The translations under genes were made by a program, and so were the position numbers. A stretch of 64,000 bases of DNA. Source: JACCZX01 sp963710675. Lineage in GTDB: Bacteria; Pseudomonadota; Gammaproteobacteria; Burkholderiales; Burkholderiaceae_F. Shown in pieces: positions 1 to 7,618 of the stretch (positions are counted from its first letter, which is position 1; each line of letters opens with the position of its first letter). The stretch is taken from contig CAVQBE010000002.1 in assembly GCA_963710675.1 (NCBI GenBank), forward strand, positions 124,001 through 188,000, written 5' to 3'. The notes under the pieces were generated by a model, which worked only from the letters and a program-made list of their open reading frames with translations, was not told the DNA's origin and searched no databases.

Positions 1-861
1 GACGCGTTGACCAAGCTGCAGCTGAACGACTCGGCGCTGCATTTCGAGCCGGAGGTGTCGCAGGCATTGGGCTTTGGCTTCCGTGCCGGCTTTCTCGGCT
101 TGCTGCACATGGACATCGTGCAGGAGCGGCTCGAGCGCGAGTACGACATGGCGCTGATCACGACGGCGCCTTCGGTGGTCTATGAAGTCGTGCTGCGCGA
201 TGGCACGGTGCTATCGGTTGAGAATCCGTCGAAGCTGCCGGACCCGGCACGTATCGAGGAAATTCGCGAGCCGATCGTCAGCGTCACGATCTTCGTGCCG
301 CAGGAATATGTCGGGCCGGTGATCACGCTGGCCACCGGCAAGCGAGGCGTGCAGACCAACATGGCATACCACGGGCGGCAAGTGCATCTGACCTACGATC
401 TGCCACTGGCGGAAATCGTGCTCGATTTTTTCGACCGGCTCAAGTCGGTATCGCGCGGCTACGCTTCGATGGACTACGCGTTCAAGGAGTACCGCTCTGC
501 CGACGTTGTCAGGGTTGACATGCTGATCAATGGAGACCGTGTCGACGCGCTATCGGCGATCGTTCATCGGGTCAATGCACCGTATCGTGGGCGCGAGATC
601 GCGGCGAAGATGCGTCAGCTGATCCCGCGCCAGATGTACGACGTTGCGATTCAGGCCGCCATTGGTGCGAACATCATCGCGCGCGAAAACGTCAAGGCAC
701 TGCGCAAGAACGTTCTTGCGAAGTGCTACGGCGGCGACATCACACGCAAGAAAAAGCTGCTTGAAAAGCAGAAAGCGGGGAAGAAGCGAATGAAGCAGGT
801 CGGCACGGTCGAAATTCCGCAGGAGGCATTCTTGGCGATCCTCCAGGTAGACGATAAGTAA
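1..861 (+). CDS. lepA: Elongation factor 4 (LepA), C-terminal part
   Basis: This is the last 286 codons of LepA, the ribosome-bound GTPase that back-translocates or remodels stalled ribosomes. The reading frame is open from the first base, so the G domain lies outside the window. What remains matches LepA domain III, the EF-G-like domain V region and the family-specific C-terminal domain, including the stretch GFRAGFLGLLHMDIVQERLE near the left edge and the lysine-rich tail RKKKLLEKQKAGKKRMKQVG that contacts tRNA. The stop codon TAA shares its last base with the ATG of lepB (TAATG), so translation of the two is probably coupled, as in the classical lepAB operon. Identity is secure; only the N-terminal half is missing. 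Confidence 0.97.
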   Translation, partial: DALTKLQLNDSALHFEPEVSQALGFGFRAGFLGLLHMDIVQERLEREYDMALITTAPSVVYEVVLRDGTVLSVENPSKLPDPARIEEIREPIVSVTIFVPQEYVGPVITLATGKRGVQTNMAYHGRQVHLTYDLPLAEIVLDFFDRLKSVSRGYASMDYAFKEYRSADVVRVDMLINGDRVDALSAIVHRVNAPYRGREIAAKMRQLIPRQMYDVAIQAAIGANIIARENVKALRKNVLAKCYGGDITRKKKLLEKQKAGKKRMKQVGTVEIPQEAFLAILQVDDK

Positions 862-1754
862 TGAACTTCGCGCTGATTCTTTTCGTGTTGACCGTATTCA
901 CGGGCGTGCTGTACGTGGCCGACAAGCTGGTCTTTCGTCCGCAACGCAAAGCCAAGGCCGCGCGCCTGCTGGCCGACTTTGATTCACGCAATCGCGCCGC
1001 GCTCGACCGTCATGAACCGATCGTTGAACAGGAGCGGAAGAGTCTTGAGGACGGCGCGGTGCGTCAGCCCGCGTGGCTCGAATACACGGCGAGCTTTTTC
1101 CCGGTCATTCTCGTTGTTTTCCTGCTGCGCTCGTTCTTGTTTGAGCCGTTTCGGATCCCGTCGGGCTCGATGGTGCCGACGCTTGAGATCGGCGATCTGA
1201 TTCTGGTCAACAAGTACGAATACGGAATTCGCTTGCCGGTTATCAACAAGAAGGTGCTCGACCTCGGCCAGCCCCAGCGTGGCGACGTGATGGTATTCCG
1301 GTATCCGCTGAACACTTCTCAGGACTACATCAAGCGTGTCGTCGGTTTGCCCGGCGACCGCATCGAATACGTCAACAAGCAGCTGACGATCAACGGGCAG
1401 CCGGTGCCGCTCGAAAAAGTCGAGCCGTATTACGAGGCCGAGCGAATGCGCAGCTATCCTCAGTTTGCAGAGCGGCTGGGAAACACGTCTCACCGGCTGA
1501 TCGTTGATGACTCGGTCTCGCCCGGCATGGGGCGGGAAGCGCCGGGTAACACCCACCCGGGGGCTTGCCAATACAGCGGGAGCGGGGTGGTGTGCCGGGT
1601 GCCGGCCGGGCACTATTTCATGATGGGGGACAATCGGGACAACAGCGAGGACTCCCGCTTTTGGGGATTCGTACCAGACGAAAACATTGTGGGTCGAGCC
1701 TTCTTCATCTGGATGAATTTTGGCAATATGGGCCGCATTGGGGGCTTCCGGTAG
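861..1754 (+). CDS. lepB: Signal peptidase I
   Basis: Inner-membrane serine protease that removes signal peptides from exported proteins (S26 family). The 297 residues show an N-terminal membrane segment (about 2-20), a basic cytoplasmic loop, a second membrane segment (about 77-93) and then the periplasmic catalytic part. The catalytic serine is S103 in IPSGSM. The general-base lysine is K158 in DYIKRVVGLPGD. Box E is MGDNRDNSEDSRFWG near residue 255. Two cysteines around residues 227-236 fit the disulfide-bearing loop of proteobacterial enzymes. The ATG overlaps the lepA stop by one base, so no separate promoter is expected. Length and motif order are normal for a betaproteobacterial LepB. 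Confidence 0.97.
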   Translation: MNFALILFVLTVFTGVLYVADKLVFRPQRKAKAARLLADFDSRNRAALDRHEPIVEQERKSLEDGAVRQPAWLEYTASFFPVILVVFLLRSFLFEPFRIPSGSMVPTLEIGDLILVNKYEYGIRLPVINKKVLDLGQPQRGDVMVFRYPLNTSQDYIKRVVGLPGDRIEYVNKQLTINGQPVPLEKVEPYYEAERMRSYPQFAERLGNTSHRLIVDDSVSPGMGREAPGNTHPGACQYSGSGVVCRVPAGHYFMMGDNRDNSEDSRFWGFVPDENIVGRAFFIWMNFGNMGRIGGFR

Positions 1755-1777
1755 CCGGCAACGGCAGAACGTTGAAA

Positions 1778-2197
1778 ATGCTGAAGAAAATGACAAGTAA
1801 TAAAGGTGTACGTACCGATCGTAGGGGTTCGATCCGGCGCCAGCGGGGGCTCAGTCTGGTCGGGCTCATTTTGGTCGGGATCATTGTCGTCGGGCTGATC
1901 GCGCTCGGGTTCAAAGTGGTGCCGGCGGTGGTCGAATACATCGCCATTGAGCGCGCGGTGCAGAAGATCAAGAACGAAGGGTCGACCGTGCGCGATATTC
2001 AGGCCGCCTTTGACCGCCATGCGACGATCGACGACATTACGTCGATCAACAGCCGCGATCTGGACATCACGAAGGAAGGTGACCGTATCGTGATCAGCTA
2101 CGCGTACGCCAAGAAGGTTCCGATCACCGATAACGTATCGCTGGTGATCGATTTTTCGGGCACTACGCGTGATCGGCAGCGCCGGGATGTTCCGTAG
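1778..2197 (+). CDS. DUF4845 family membrane-anchored protein
   Basis: Small protein of about 139 residues with one hydrophobic segment (about residues 24-45, rich in V, L, I and G) preceded by an arginine-rich cytoplasmic stretch, then a short soluble domain. The sequence GLSLVGLILVGIIVVG resembles a prepilin-like N-terminus and is typical of DUF4845. These proteins are usually found between lepB and rnc in beta- and gammaproteobacteria, exactly as here. No function is established. Two in-frame ATGs are close together (1778 and 1790). I chose 1778, since anything further upstream would overlap lepB in another frame. Confidence 0.85.
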   Translation: MLKKMTSNKGVRTDRRGSIRRQRGLSLVGLILVGIIVVGLIALGFKVVPAVVEYIAIERAVQKIKNEGSTVRDIQAAFDRHATIDDITSINSRDLDITKEGDRIVISYAYAKKVPITDNVSLVIDFSGTTRDRQRRDVP

Positions 2198-2218
2198 AGC
2201 GCGCGTCCAGGAGTAGCG

Positions 2219-3001
2219 ATGGACCTAGCGGCGCTGGAAGAGCGCCTCGGTTACACCTTCGTCCAGCGCACGCTGATCGAGCAGGCTGTCACGCACCGCA
2301 GCCACGGCGCTGTTCACAACGAGCGTCTTGAGTTTCTCGGTGACGCCATACTGAATTGCGCGGTGGCTCAGCTGCTGTACTCGAAGTACGGGCGCCTCAA
2401 TGAAGGCGACTTGTCGCGGCTGCGTTCCAACCTGGTCAAGCAATCTTCGCTCGCCGATATCGCCGAAAAACTGGTGTTGTCGGAATTCATGCGGCTGGGC
2501 GAAGGCGAGATGAAGAGCGGAGGTTTCCGGCGTCCTTCGATCCTTGCCGACACAATGGAAGCGATTTTTGGCGCGATCTTCGTCGATCAGGGTTTCGATG
2601 CGGCACGTACGGTGATCGGCAAACTGTTTGAACCGGTATTGAAGACGGTCGATCCTAAGACGCTCGGGAAAGACAGCAAGACGCTGCTGCAGGAATATCT
2701 GCAGGGCAAACGAATCGCGCTGCCGGTTTATACCGTCGTTGAAACACGGGGCGCCGCCCACAATCAGGAGTTCGAAGTCGAGTGTGCGATCCCGAAGCTT
2801 GAGATCAGCGTGCGTGGTAGTGGGAAGAGCCGCCGCGCGGCCGAACAGACGGCAGCCAAGCTTGCGTTCGAAGCCGCACAGCACGCGATTGCGCAACTGG
2901 GCCGGCGTTCCCGCAAGAAGGCTGCTGTCGTCCCAGCGGGTGATGCGCCGCCCCCCGCTGATTCGAGCGTGCCGGCAGACGCCGCACAGACAGCTGCCTG
3001 A
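2219..3001 (+). CDS. rnc: Ribonuclease III
   Basis: Double-strand-specific endoribonuclease that processes rRNA precursors and structured mRNAs. The signature NERLEFLGD covers residues 34-42, with E38 and D42 as metal ligands, and the second acidic pair is in DTMEAIFGAIF (D111, E114). A double-stranded RNA-binding domain follows at about 155-223 (DSKTLLQEYLQGK through RRAAEQTAAKLAFE). The last 35 residues form an Ala/Pro-rich tail that is longer than in E. coli. ATG 2219 is preceded by CAGGAG. Only three bases separate the stop from era, and the rnc-era pair is conserved across proteobacteria. Confidence 0.97.
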   Translation: MDLAALEERLGYTFVQRTLIEQAVTHRSHGAVHNERLEFLGDAILNCAVAQLLYSKYGRLNEGDLSRLRSNLVKQSSLADIAEKLVLSEFMRLGEGEMKSGGFRRPSILADTMEAIFGAIFVDQGFDAARTVIGKLFEPVLKTVDPKTLGKDSKTLLQEYLQGKRIALPVYTVVETRGAAHNQEFEVECAIPKLEISVRGSGKSRRAAEQTAAKLAFEAAQHAIAQLGRRSRKKAAVVPAGDAPPPADSSVPADAAQTAA

Positions 3002-3004
3002 CAG

Positions 3005-3928
3005 ATGCAAGCAGAGGTGGTTGCGCCTGCGGCGGTGCGTCCGGTTGGTATGGTCGCGATCATCGGACGGCCGAATGTCGGCAAATCAACGCTGGTTAAT
3101 GCGATGGTGGGCGAGCGCGTCAGCATTACTTCGCGCAAGCCGCAAACGACGCGCGATCGAGTTCTGGGCGTGCGCACAGATGACAACGCACAGTACATCT
3201 TTGTCGACACACCCGGCTTTCAACGCCGGCACCGCAGCGCTTTGAATCGCCGAATGAATGCAACGGTCACCGGCGCGCTGAACGATGTCGATGCCGTTGT
3301 GCTCGTCATTGAAGCGAGTCGCTGGACCGAAGAGGACGAGCAGATGTTGGCGCTGCTGCCTGCCCCTGTTGACAACGAACCGGGCAACGTCATCCTCGCA
3401 ATCAACAAGTCTGACCTGCTGGAGCAGCGCGATCAGTTGTTGCCGTTGATGGCGGATTCGATGCGGCGCTATCCGTTCCGGGCGATTGTGCCGGTCAGCG
3501 CCGAGAAATCACGGCAACTCGACGACCTGCTGAAGGAGATTCGTCCGCTGTTGCCTGAAGGCCTGCCGCTTTTCGACGCCGAGCAGTACACCGATCGCAG
3601 CGTTCGCTTTCTCGCAGCCGAATCGATTCGCGAAAAGGCATATCGGCTGCTGGGCGATGAGCTGCCTTACGGAATTGCAGTGACGATCGACCGCTGGGAC
3701 GAATCGCGCGAGACGCCGCAGATTGCGGCGACATTGATCGTTGAGCGCGATGCGCATAGGCCAATCGTTATCGGCAAGGACGGTGCGAAGCTGCGCGAAA
3801 TCTCGCGACTGGCACGCGCCGACATCGAGCAAATGCTCGGGAAGTCGGTATTTCTCGAAGTATGGGTGCGCGTCAGGCGTGGTTGGAGCGATGACGCGCG
3901 CGCGTTGAAGAGCCTTGGTTATGAGTGA
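3005..3928 (+). CDS. era: GTPase Era
   Basis: Essential GTPase that binds the 3' end of 16S rRNA during 30S maturation. The G1 motif GRPNVGKS is at residues 21-28, G3 DTPG at 68-71 and G4 NKSD at 134-137. The C-terminal KH domain contains VIGKDGAKLREISRLAR at about 257-273 followed by the helix that grips RNA. At 307 residues it has normal length. The gene starts 4 bases after rnc, and its TGA lies inside the ATGAGTGAG that opens recO, so the three genes form one transcription unit. Confidence 0.97.
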   Translation: MQAEVVAPAAVRPVGMVAIIGRPNVGKSTLVNAMVGERVSITSRKPQTTRDRVLGVRTDDNAQYIFVDTPGFQRRHRSALNRRMNATVTGALNDVDAVVLVIEASRWTEEDEQMLALLPAPVDNEPGNVILAINKSDLLEQRDQLLPLMADSMRRYPFRAIVPVSAEKSRQLDDLLKEIRPLLPEGLPLFDAEQYTDRSVRFLAAESIREKAYRLLGDELPYGIAVTIDRWDESRETPQIAATLIVERDAHRPIVIGKDGAKLREISRLARADIEQMLGKSVFLEVWVRVRRGWSDDARALKSLGYE

Positions 3929-4718
3929 GGTCGCCGATATCGGCGCTGAAGCAATACCGGATACGACGAATCAGCGGCCTGCGCGGCGCCGCAGTAGTGA
4001 TGCACGAATCGATCATCAGCCGGGATTTGTGTTGCACTCGTATGCATGGCGTGAGACCAGCCTGGTGGTCGAGACGTTTACGCGTGAGTTTGGACGTGTC
4101 GCAGTCGTCGCGCGCGGTGCGAAGAGGCCGACGTCGCAGTTTCGCGGTCTGTTATCACCCTTTAATCCGATCGCGCTGTCTTGGAGCGGCCGTAACGAAA
4201 TCAAAACGTTGGTCCGCGCCGAATGGTTGGGTGGCATGCAGCCGCTCAGAGGCGACGCGTTGCTCGCGGCGTTTTACGCGAACGAGCTTTTGGTGCGCTT
4301 GCTGGCGCGCGGCGACGCACATCCGCAGACCTTCGGCAGTTATGTGCAACTGCTGCAGTCGCTGACGCGGCAGGCGCGACACGACGCGGCGCTGCGCACG
4401 TTCGAGCTCGATTTGCTGCAGGACATCGGATATGAGATGCCGCTCGACCGTTGTACCGAAGGCAGCGAGATCGACGTACGAGCGCAGTATGTTTTTGCGG
4501 GCGGGCAGGGTGCCCGGCGCATCGATGTAAACGTCGTCAGAGAATCCGATGGGGGCACCGTCAGCGGTGGCACGCTGATCGCGATGGCCGCACGCAATTT
4601 CGAGCATCCCCAAGTGGTTGCCGAAAGCAAGACGCTGTTGCGGCAGGTCATTCGCTATCACCTTGAGGGCAAGCCGCTGAACACACGGCGCATCCTGCAG
4701 GACCTTAGGAAGCTGTAA
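3921..4718 (+). CDS. recO: DNA repair protein RecO
   Basis: RecFOR-pathway mediator that loads RecA onto SSB-coated single-stranded DNA. The N-terminal OB fold is visible from about residue 30 (HSYAWRETSLVVETFTREFG, then VVARGAKRPTSQFRGLLSPF), followed by the helical domain (FYANELLVRLLARGDAHPQTF). The zinc-finger cysteines of some RecO proteins are not evident. The first 25 residues before the OB fold are low in conservation. I start at ATG 3921, which overlaps the end of era; a TTG two codons upstream is the only alternative. The family is clear from the OB fold and from its place between era and pdxJ. Confidence 0.93.
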   Translation: MSEVADIGAEAIPDTTNQRPARRRSSDARIDHQPGFVLHSYAWRETSLVVETFTREFGRVAVVARGAKRPTSQFRGLLSPFNPIALSWSGRNEIKTLVRAEWLGGMQPLRGDALLAAFYANELLVRLLARGDAHPQTFGSYVQLLQSLTRQARHDAALRTFELDLLQDIGYEMPLDRCTEGSEIDVRAQYVFAGGQGARRIDVNVVRESDGGTVSGGTLIAMAARNFEHPQVVAESKTLLRQVIRYHLEGKPLNTRRILQDLRKL

Positions 4719-4728
4719 TGCGACAGCC

Positions 4729-5484
4729 ATGACGGCGCTGAGCGTCAACCTGAACAAGGTGGCGCTGATACGGAACACGCGAAGCAACGGGATTCCCAGC
4801 GTGCTGCACGCGGCGCGGATCGCACTTGAGGCAGGCGCCGATGGCATCACCGTGCATCCGCGCCCGGACGGACGCCACGTGCGTGCGCCCGACGTGGCCG
4901 AGCTGGCTGAGCTGATGCGCCACTGGCCTGCCGCCGAATTCAACGTCGAGGGCAATCCGGCGCATGGGCTGTTGGACTACGTTCAACAAGTGCGCCCGCA
5001 GCAGTGCACCTTTGTTCCAGATGAGTCTGGAGCATTCACGTCTGACCATGGCTGGAACTTGCCTGCGCAGGTCGAGGAGCTTCGCCCGCTGATCGAGCAC
5101 GCTAAATCACTGGGTGCGCGAGTCAGCCTTTTCATGGACCCGTTGCCTGAGGCGATGGAGCATGCCGCCACTGCGGGTGCCGATCGCGTCGAGTTGTATA
5201 CGGAGCCATATGCAAGGGCGTTCGGAACGTCCGAGCAGGCTTCGGTGCTTGCGCGGTACGCCGCGTCTGCCGAGGCAGCACTGCGTGTCGGTGTCGGCAT
5301 CAATGCCGGCCATGATCTGAATCGCGACAACCTGGCTGCGTTTCTCACTGCAGTCCCTGGAGTGTCCGAAGTTTCGATTGGACACGCGCTGATTGCCGAC
5401 TCGATTGAATTCGGACTCGGGCCCACCGTACGCTTGTACCAGGCAGAGATTCGAAAGGCGCAAGTGGGGCTTCGTCATCGATGA
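4729..5484 (+). CDS. pdxJ: Pyridoxine 5'-phosphate synthase
   Basis: Condenses 1-deoxy-D-xylulose 5-phosphate with 3-amino-2-oxopropyl phosphate to give pyridoxine 5'-phosphate in the DXP-dependent vitamin B6 pathway. The TIM-barrel family features are all present: LSVNLNKVALIRNTR at the start, GADGITVHPRPDGRH near residue 40 with the active-site His, a phosphate-binding region around VELYTEPYA, and VGINAGHDLNRDNL near 190. Length (251 aa) is typical. The stop overlaps the acpS start as ATGA. The pdxJ-acpS adjacency is shared with E. coli and most betaproteobacteria. Confidence 0.97.
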   Translation: MTALSVNLNKVALIRNTRSNGIPSVLHAARIALEAGADGITVHPRPDGRHVRAPDVAELAELMRHWPAAEFNVEGNPAHGLLDYVQQVRPQQCTFVPDESGAFTSDHGWNLPAQVEELRPLIEHAKSLGARVSLFMDPLPEAMEHAATAGADRVELYTEPYARAFGTSEQASVLARYAASAEAALRVGVGINAGHDLNRDNLAAFLTAVPGVSEVSIGHALIADSIEFGLGPTVRLYQAEIRKAQVGLRHR

Positions 5485-5873
5485 TTTTCGGTGTAGGTAT
5501 CGACATCATCGAGATCGATCGCATTGCTGCGAGCTATGCGCGCTTTGGCGAGCGGTTCGCACGGCGGATCCTGGGGCCACGCGAATTCGAGCGCTTCCAA
5601 GCGCGGCGCGCTCGTTCTGCCAAGCGGGGGCTGGCATTTCTATCGACGCGTTTCGCCGGCAAGGAGGCGGTGGCCAAAGCCCTGGGCCTTGGAATGCGGT
5701 CGCCGATGCACTGGCACGCTGTAGAAATATTGAACGATGCGTCGGGGCGACCCCTTGCCTCGGTTCACGCAGACCTGCGGCGCTTCGTAGAGCGCCATAG
5801 ATTGCGACTGCACGTGTCGTTGACCGATGAGCAAACCACCGCGGCGGCGTACGCGATCGCCGAGATCGAATGA
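5481..5873 (+). CDS. acpS: Holo-[acyl-carrier-protein] synthase
   Basis: Transfers 4'-phosphopantetheine from CoA to apo-ACP for fatty acid synthesis. The protein has the two AcpS signatures: GVGIDIIEIDRI at residues 4-15, with metal-binding D8, and FAGKEAVAKALG at 58-69, with E62. At 130 residues it is the usual size. It overlaps pdxJ and nagZ by four bases each (ATGA at both ends), so it is translationally coupled on both sides. Confidence 0.96.
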   Translation: MIFGVGIDIIEIDRIAASYARFGERFARRILGPREFERFQARRARSAKRGLAFLSTRFAGKEAVAKALGLGMRSPMHWHAVEILNDASGRPLASVHADLRRFVERHRLRLHVSLTDEQTTAAAYAIAEIE

Positions 5874-6925
5874 ACCCACTCGGGCCGGTCGCTGTTGGCG
5901 TTGAGGGCAGGTCACTAACCGCTGCTGACCGCGAACGGCTAGCGCACCCGCTGGTGGGCATCGTGATCCTGTTCAGCGCGAATTACGAGTCGCCACAGCA
6001 GCTGATTGATTTGTGTCGCGACATTCACGCGCTGCGCGATCCACCGTTGTTGATCGCAGTCGATCATGAAGGCGGCCGCGTGCAGCGCTTTCGCGAAGGC
6101 TTTACGCGCCTGCCGCCGATGCGGTGGCTGGGCGAGCTGTGGGACCGCGACGTTCTGCTCGCCTGCCGTGTCGCCGCATCGCTCGGTTATCTGATGGGTG
6201 CCGAGTTGCGCGCACACGGTGTCGATATGACGTTTGCGCCGGTGCTTGATGTCGATCACGGACGCAGCACGGTGATCGGTGACCGCGCATTCCATTCGGA
6301 TCCGCGCGTCGTCAGCATGCTGGCAGCCCACCTGACGCACGGACTGTTGATCGCCGGAATGGCCAATTGCGGGAAGCATTTTCCCGGGCACGGCTGGGCC
6401 GAGGCGGATTCGCATGTTGCGATCCCCATCGATAGTCGCAGTCGAAGCGAGATCCTGAAAAAAGACGCTGCTCCGTATCGCTGGCTTGGGCCAATGCTGG
6501 CCGGGGTGATGCCGGCGCACATCGTCTACACGCAAATCGATCAGCAGCCGGCGGGGTTTTCGCGCAATTGGATCAGAAAGGTGCTGCGAGGCCAGCTAGG
6601 TTTCAGCGGCGCCGTCTTCAGCGATGATTTGCTAATGGCGGGCGCAGGCGCGGTGGGCAGCGTCGGCCAGCGCGCAGCCACCGCGCTGGAGGCCGGTTGC
6701 GACTTTGCGTTGGTCTGCAACGACCTTGCAGCGATGGATCAGGTGCTGGACACGCTTCGGTGGAAGCGGACACCCGCGTTCGAGACGCGGTTCTCGCGAT
6801 TGCAGCCGCGCGGACAGGCCGCAACGATGGTCGAACTGCAAGCCACTGATCTGTACCAAAGTGCGCGCCGCGACCTCGATGAGGTTGTCGAACTCGAACC
6901 TCTCAGCAAGTCTGCGCCGGCATAG
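5870..6925 (+). CDS. nagZ: Beta-N-acetylhexosaminidase (NagZ)
   Basis: Family GH3 cytoplasmic hydrolase that removes N-acetylglucosamine from muropeptides during peptidoglycan recycling. Visible family motifs are AVDHEGGRVQRFREGFTRLP near residue 62 (substrate loop), the catalytic-loop sequence CGKHFPGHGWAEADSH near residue 165, and FSDDLLMAGA near 247 carrying the nucleophilic Asp. Length 351 aa is normal. It ends the lepA-nagZ run. Only 12 bases separate its stop from the convergent efp stop, with no room for a conventional terminator. Confidence 0.95.
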   Translation: MNPLGPVAVGVEGRSLTAADRERLAHPLVGIVILFSANYESPQQLIDLCRDIHALRDPPLLIAVDHEGGRVQRFREGFTRLPPMRWLGELWDRDVLLACRVAASLGYLMGAELRAHGVDMTFAPVLDVDHGRSTVIGDRAFHSDPRVVSMLAAHLTHGLLIAGMANCGKHFPGHGWAEADSHVAIPIDSRSRSEILKKDAAPYRWLGPMLAGVMPAHIVYTQIDQQPAGFSRNWIRKVLRGQLGFSGAVFSDDLLMAGAGAVGSVGQRAATALEAGCDFALVCNDLAAMDQVLDTLRWKRTPAFETRFSRLQPRGQAATMVELQATDLYQSARRDLDEVVELEPLSKSAPA

Positions 6926-6937
6926 CGCCGCGAGTCC

Positions 6938-7504
6938 CTAGGCCCGCTCTATATAGCTTCCATCGTCGGTATTCACGCGAATTTTTTCGCCGATATTGAC
7001 GAACGGAGGGACTTGTACGCTGATTCCGGTTTCAAGTGCTGCCGGCTTGAAGCTGGTCGTCGCCGTAGCGTTCTTGATGCCAGGTTCAGTGTCTACCACT
7101 TCGAGAATCACGGTCGTCGGAAGCTGAATTCCAATCGCGCGCCCATTGTGAAAATTGATTTCGACCTGCAAATTGGGGAGCAGATAGCCGGTCTGGCCTT
7201 CCAGAAACTCGGCGCTGAGCGATAACTGTTCATACGTCTCGTTGTCCATGAAAACGTACGTATCACCGTCCTGGTACGAGTAGGTCATTGCACGGCGATC
7301 GATAAACGGCCGCTCGACGCGATCGTCGGTCGACAGCCGTTCATTGCGCTTCTGCCCGGTTTCGATGTCCTTGATTTCGATCTGCATGTAAGCGCCGCCG
7401 CGTCCGCCGACGTGTACGTGATAGCTTTTCAGCACGCGCCAGACTTTCTTGTCGAGCTCGAGCAAATTGCCGACGCGGATTTCGGTCGCAAGAATCTTTG
7501 CCAT
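6938..7504 (-). CDS. efp: Elongation factor P
   Basis: Translation factor that rescues ribosomes stalled at polyproline. The 188 residues cover the KOW-like domain I and two OB domains, with the C-terminal family signature region around NIGEKIRVNTDDGSYIERA. The tip of domain I reads HVGGRGGAY with Arg at position 35. Most EF-Ps carry PGKG (lysylated) or, in many betaproteobacteria, PGRG (rhamnosylated by EarP). Here the Pro is replaced by Gly and the target residue is Arg. No earP-like gene is adjacent, although efp and earP are often neighbours in betaproteobacteria. Whether R35 is modified is unknown. It is transcribed opposite to nagZ and divergently from uvrC. Confidence 0.96.
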   Translation of the reverse strand: MAKILATEIRVGNLLELDKKVWRVLKSYHVHVGGRGGAYMQIEIKDIETGQKRNERLSTDDRVERPFIDRRAMTYSYQDGDTYVFMDNETYEQLSLSAEFLEGQTGYLLPNLQVEINFHNGRAIGIQLPTTVILEVVDTEPGIKNATATTSFKPAALETGISVQVPPFVNIGEKIRVNTDDGSYIERA

Positions 7505-7578
7505 TGAAGTCCTGATCTGATTCTGAAGGCCGGCGAACCTACAATTGCCAGTCGCCGATGATTGATGGTGCGCCCGCG

Positions 7579-7584
7579 ATTATA
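7579..7584 (-). promoter_or_regulatory. Putative -10 element of the efp promoter
   Basis: Read on the minus strand this is a perfect TATAAT, about 75 bases upstream of the efp ATG, in the 114-bp divergent efp/uvrC gap. I see no good TTGACA at 16-18 bp spacing, so the call rests on the -10 alone. Confidence 0.4.
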
Positions 7585-7618
7585 GGTGGGCCGTGCTTTT
7601 TGCCCGTTTTTATAGCTT

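Noticed and set aside
984..1796. Long minus-strand frame opposite lepB
   Set aside because: It is a shadow of the lepB codon pattern in GC-rich DNA; lepB has all its catalytic motifs.
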